Position numbers and translations under genes: made by a program. A model generated the notes under the pieces. The model worked only from the letters and a program-made list of their open reading frames with translations. It searched no databases and had not been told where the DNA came from. From Metarhizium brunneum (taxonomy: Eukaryota > Ascomycota > Sordariomycetes > Hypocreales > Clavicipitaceae), in NCBI RefSeq assembly GCF_013426205.1, contig NC_089427.1, positions 3,658,001 to 3,722,000 of the forward strand: a stretch of 64,000 nt of DNA, written 5' to 3'. Positions 63,101 to 64,000 of this stretch are shown here, one piece after another (within the stretch, counting starts at the first letter, position 1; the number at the start of each line of letters is the position of its first letter).

Positions 63101-64000
63101 GCCAGAAGGAAGCTGAGGTGCTGAGCTTCAAGATAGGGGTGTGGTGGTACAGTGGACATACTTTTGTCCGTTTGGCGTCATGGAATTAACAAGGGCATCG
63201 GAGAATTCTCGCTTGTTGGTTGTACGTACGTGTTGTGTGAACAAGATGGAGTACTAATACATATGCATGGTGTATACCTGTTGGGTTCTGTGTTGGTAGT
63301 ACTTGGTTGCATACGTACAAACGTACAAACATACGTACAAGCTTGTCTGCCAATGCCTGGGCTGCGAGTTCGTGGCCTCTTGAAGAACAAGTGTTGGACC
63401 GTCAAACTCAACTTGCTTCAGCTGCTCGATCGGAATACGTACACCCACTGTACATGGTGGGCCAGTATCTGTGTTTGCGAGATGACCTATCGCGTGTGGT
63501 CGCTTCAAATGGACGATTCAGGAAGTGCCCGCAAGGGTTTAGCCGTCAGGTCTGGCTCTTTCCCCATATGATTGAATTTCGTTGGAGAGGAGGTCGGAAT
63601 GACGGGAAGCACCTAGTCGAGACCAGCAAGCCAGGTACCAGACACCATGCAACAATGGGGGCCATCGAGCCGGCCATGGTGGCAACGCTCCTGTGTGTCA
63701 GGCATGTGCATCAGCCCTGGCGGCCTGGGAAGCCCGAGCATTACGGAGTACTGACACCTCGCGACCCAGGTCAGGGCTGTCCGTCAGGGTTGCCACGTTG
63801 AGCGGCGCCTATTCCACCAGTATCATGACCGAAGCCGTCGAAGGGGGTAACTTGGGTGGGCAATTCAAGCCAGGCCCGATTGAAGCTCGAAACCCAAGTG
63901 TGGCTCCAGCGGGGGACGGTCATCCACTTCGGCCAACTGGGAGACATTCATGGTGGAAGGTAGGAAAAGAAGCAAAAAGTCAACAACCAACAGCAGGCAA
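60172..64000. other. 3.8-kb region without supported gene
   Basis: Upstream of the transcription factor to the window end. The longest open frames (minus strand 62435-63082, plus strand 63307-63801) show no recognisable motif, biased composition and no splice context. A TACGGAGTA lies at 63742-63750. A long regulatory upstream region for the transcription factor is possible. Confidence 0.5.

Noticed and set aside
63307..63801. 164-codon plus-strand frame near the window end
   Set aside because: Unremarkable composition, no known motif and poor start context; could be chance.

Overview
The window is nuclear DNA of a filamentous ascomycete (Pezizomycotina; the gene set and style suggest a Sordariomycete, possibly Hypocreales, but this is inference). 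The grounds are many short introns (about 50-150 bases, GT-AG with CTAAC-type branch points, plus two GC-AG introns), monocistronic genes on both strands, a C2H2 plus fungal middle-homology transcription factor, a GT90 glycosyltransferase and a STAND/NLR-like ankyrin gene. No ribosomal RNA, convincing tRNA, CRISPR or intact transposon was seen. All coordinates come from reading splice junctions by eye. Where stated, coding exons sum to an exact multiple of three.

Layout, left to right. A C1-tetrahydrofolate synthase (172-3322, -) has an in-frame, presequence-like stretch upstream of its first good ATG. A 1,052-residue protein of unknown function (5560-8777, -) carries a Gln/Tyr-rich front half and five tandem cysteine modules. 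An FAD amine-oxidase-like protein lies at 11085-13489 (+). A very large NLR-like gene (14286-20503, +) follows: degenerate alpha/beta hydrolase, NTPase region lacking recognisable Walker motifs, long ankyrin array, C-terminal ZZ finger. It is interrupted by one in-frame TAG. A 6.1-kb stretch without supported genes comes next (20504-26613).

From 26.6 kb the window is dense with core eukaryotic genes: eIF3i (26614-27865, +), an ISWI remodeller (28738-32260, -), a HAPSTR1/DUF4588-like protein (33555-34289, +), a voltage-gated proton channel (34666-35358, -), a PABPN1/Pab2 homologue (36293-37067, +), an unusually GC-rich O-methyltransferase (38417-39085, +), the NEDD4-type ubiquitin ligase Rsp5 (40962-43961, +), the PSST subunit of complex I (44957-45817, -), a GT90 glycosyltransferase (47331-49202, +), a Gyp1-type Rab GAP (49691-51737, -), an Hrp1-like two-RRM protein with a 1.29-kb intron (52973-55994, +) and a C2H2/fungal-TF regulator (56857-60171, -). 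The last 3.8 kb holds no gene I can support.

The genes do not form a pathway or biosynthetic cluster; most are housekeeping genes that happen to be neighbours. The parts that deserve attention are the NLR-like gene with its disabled-looking domains and internal stop, the five-module cysteine protein, the intergenic 9-mer TACGGAGTA that recurs far above chance, and the long intron in the Hrp1 homologue.
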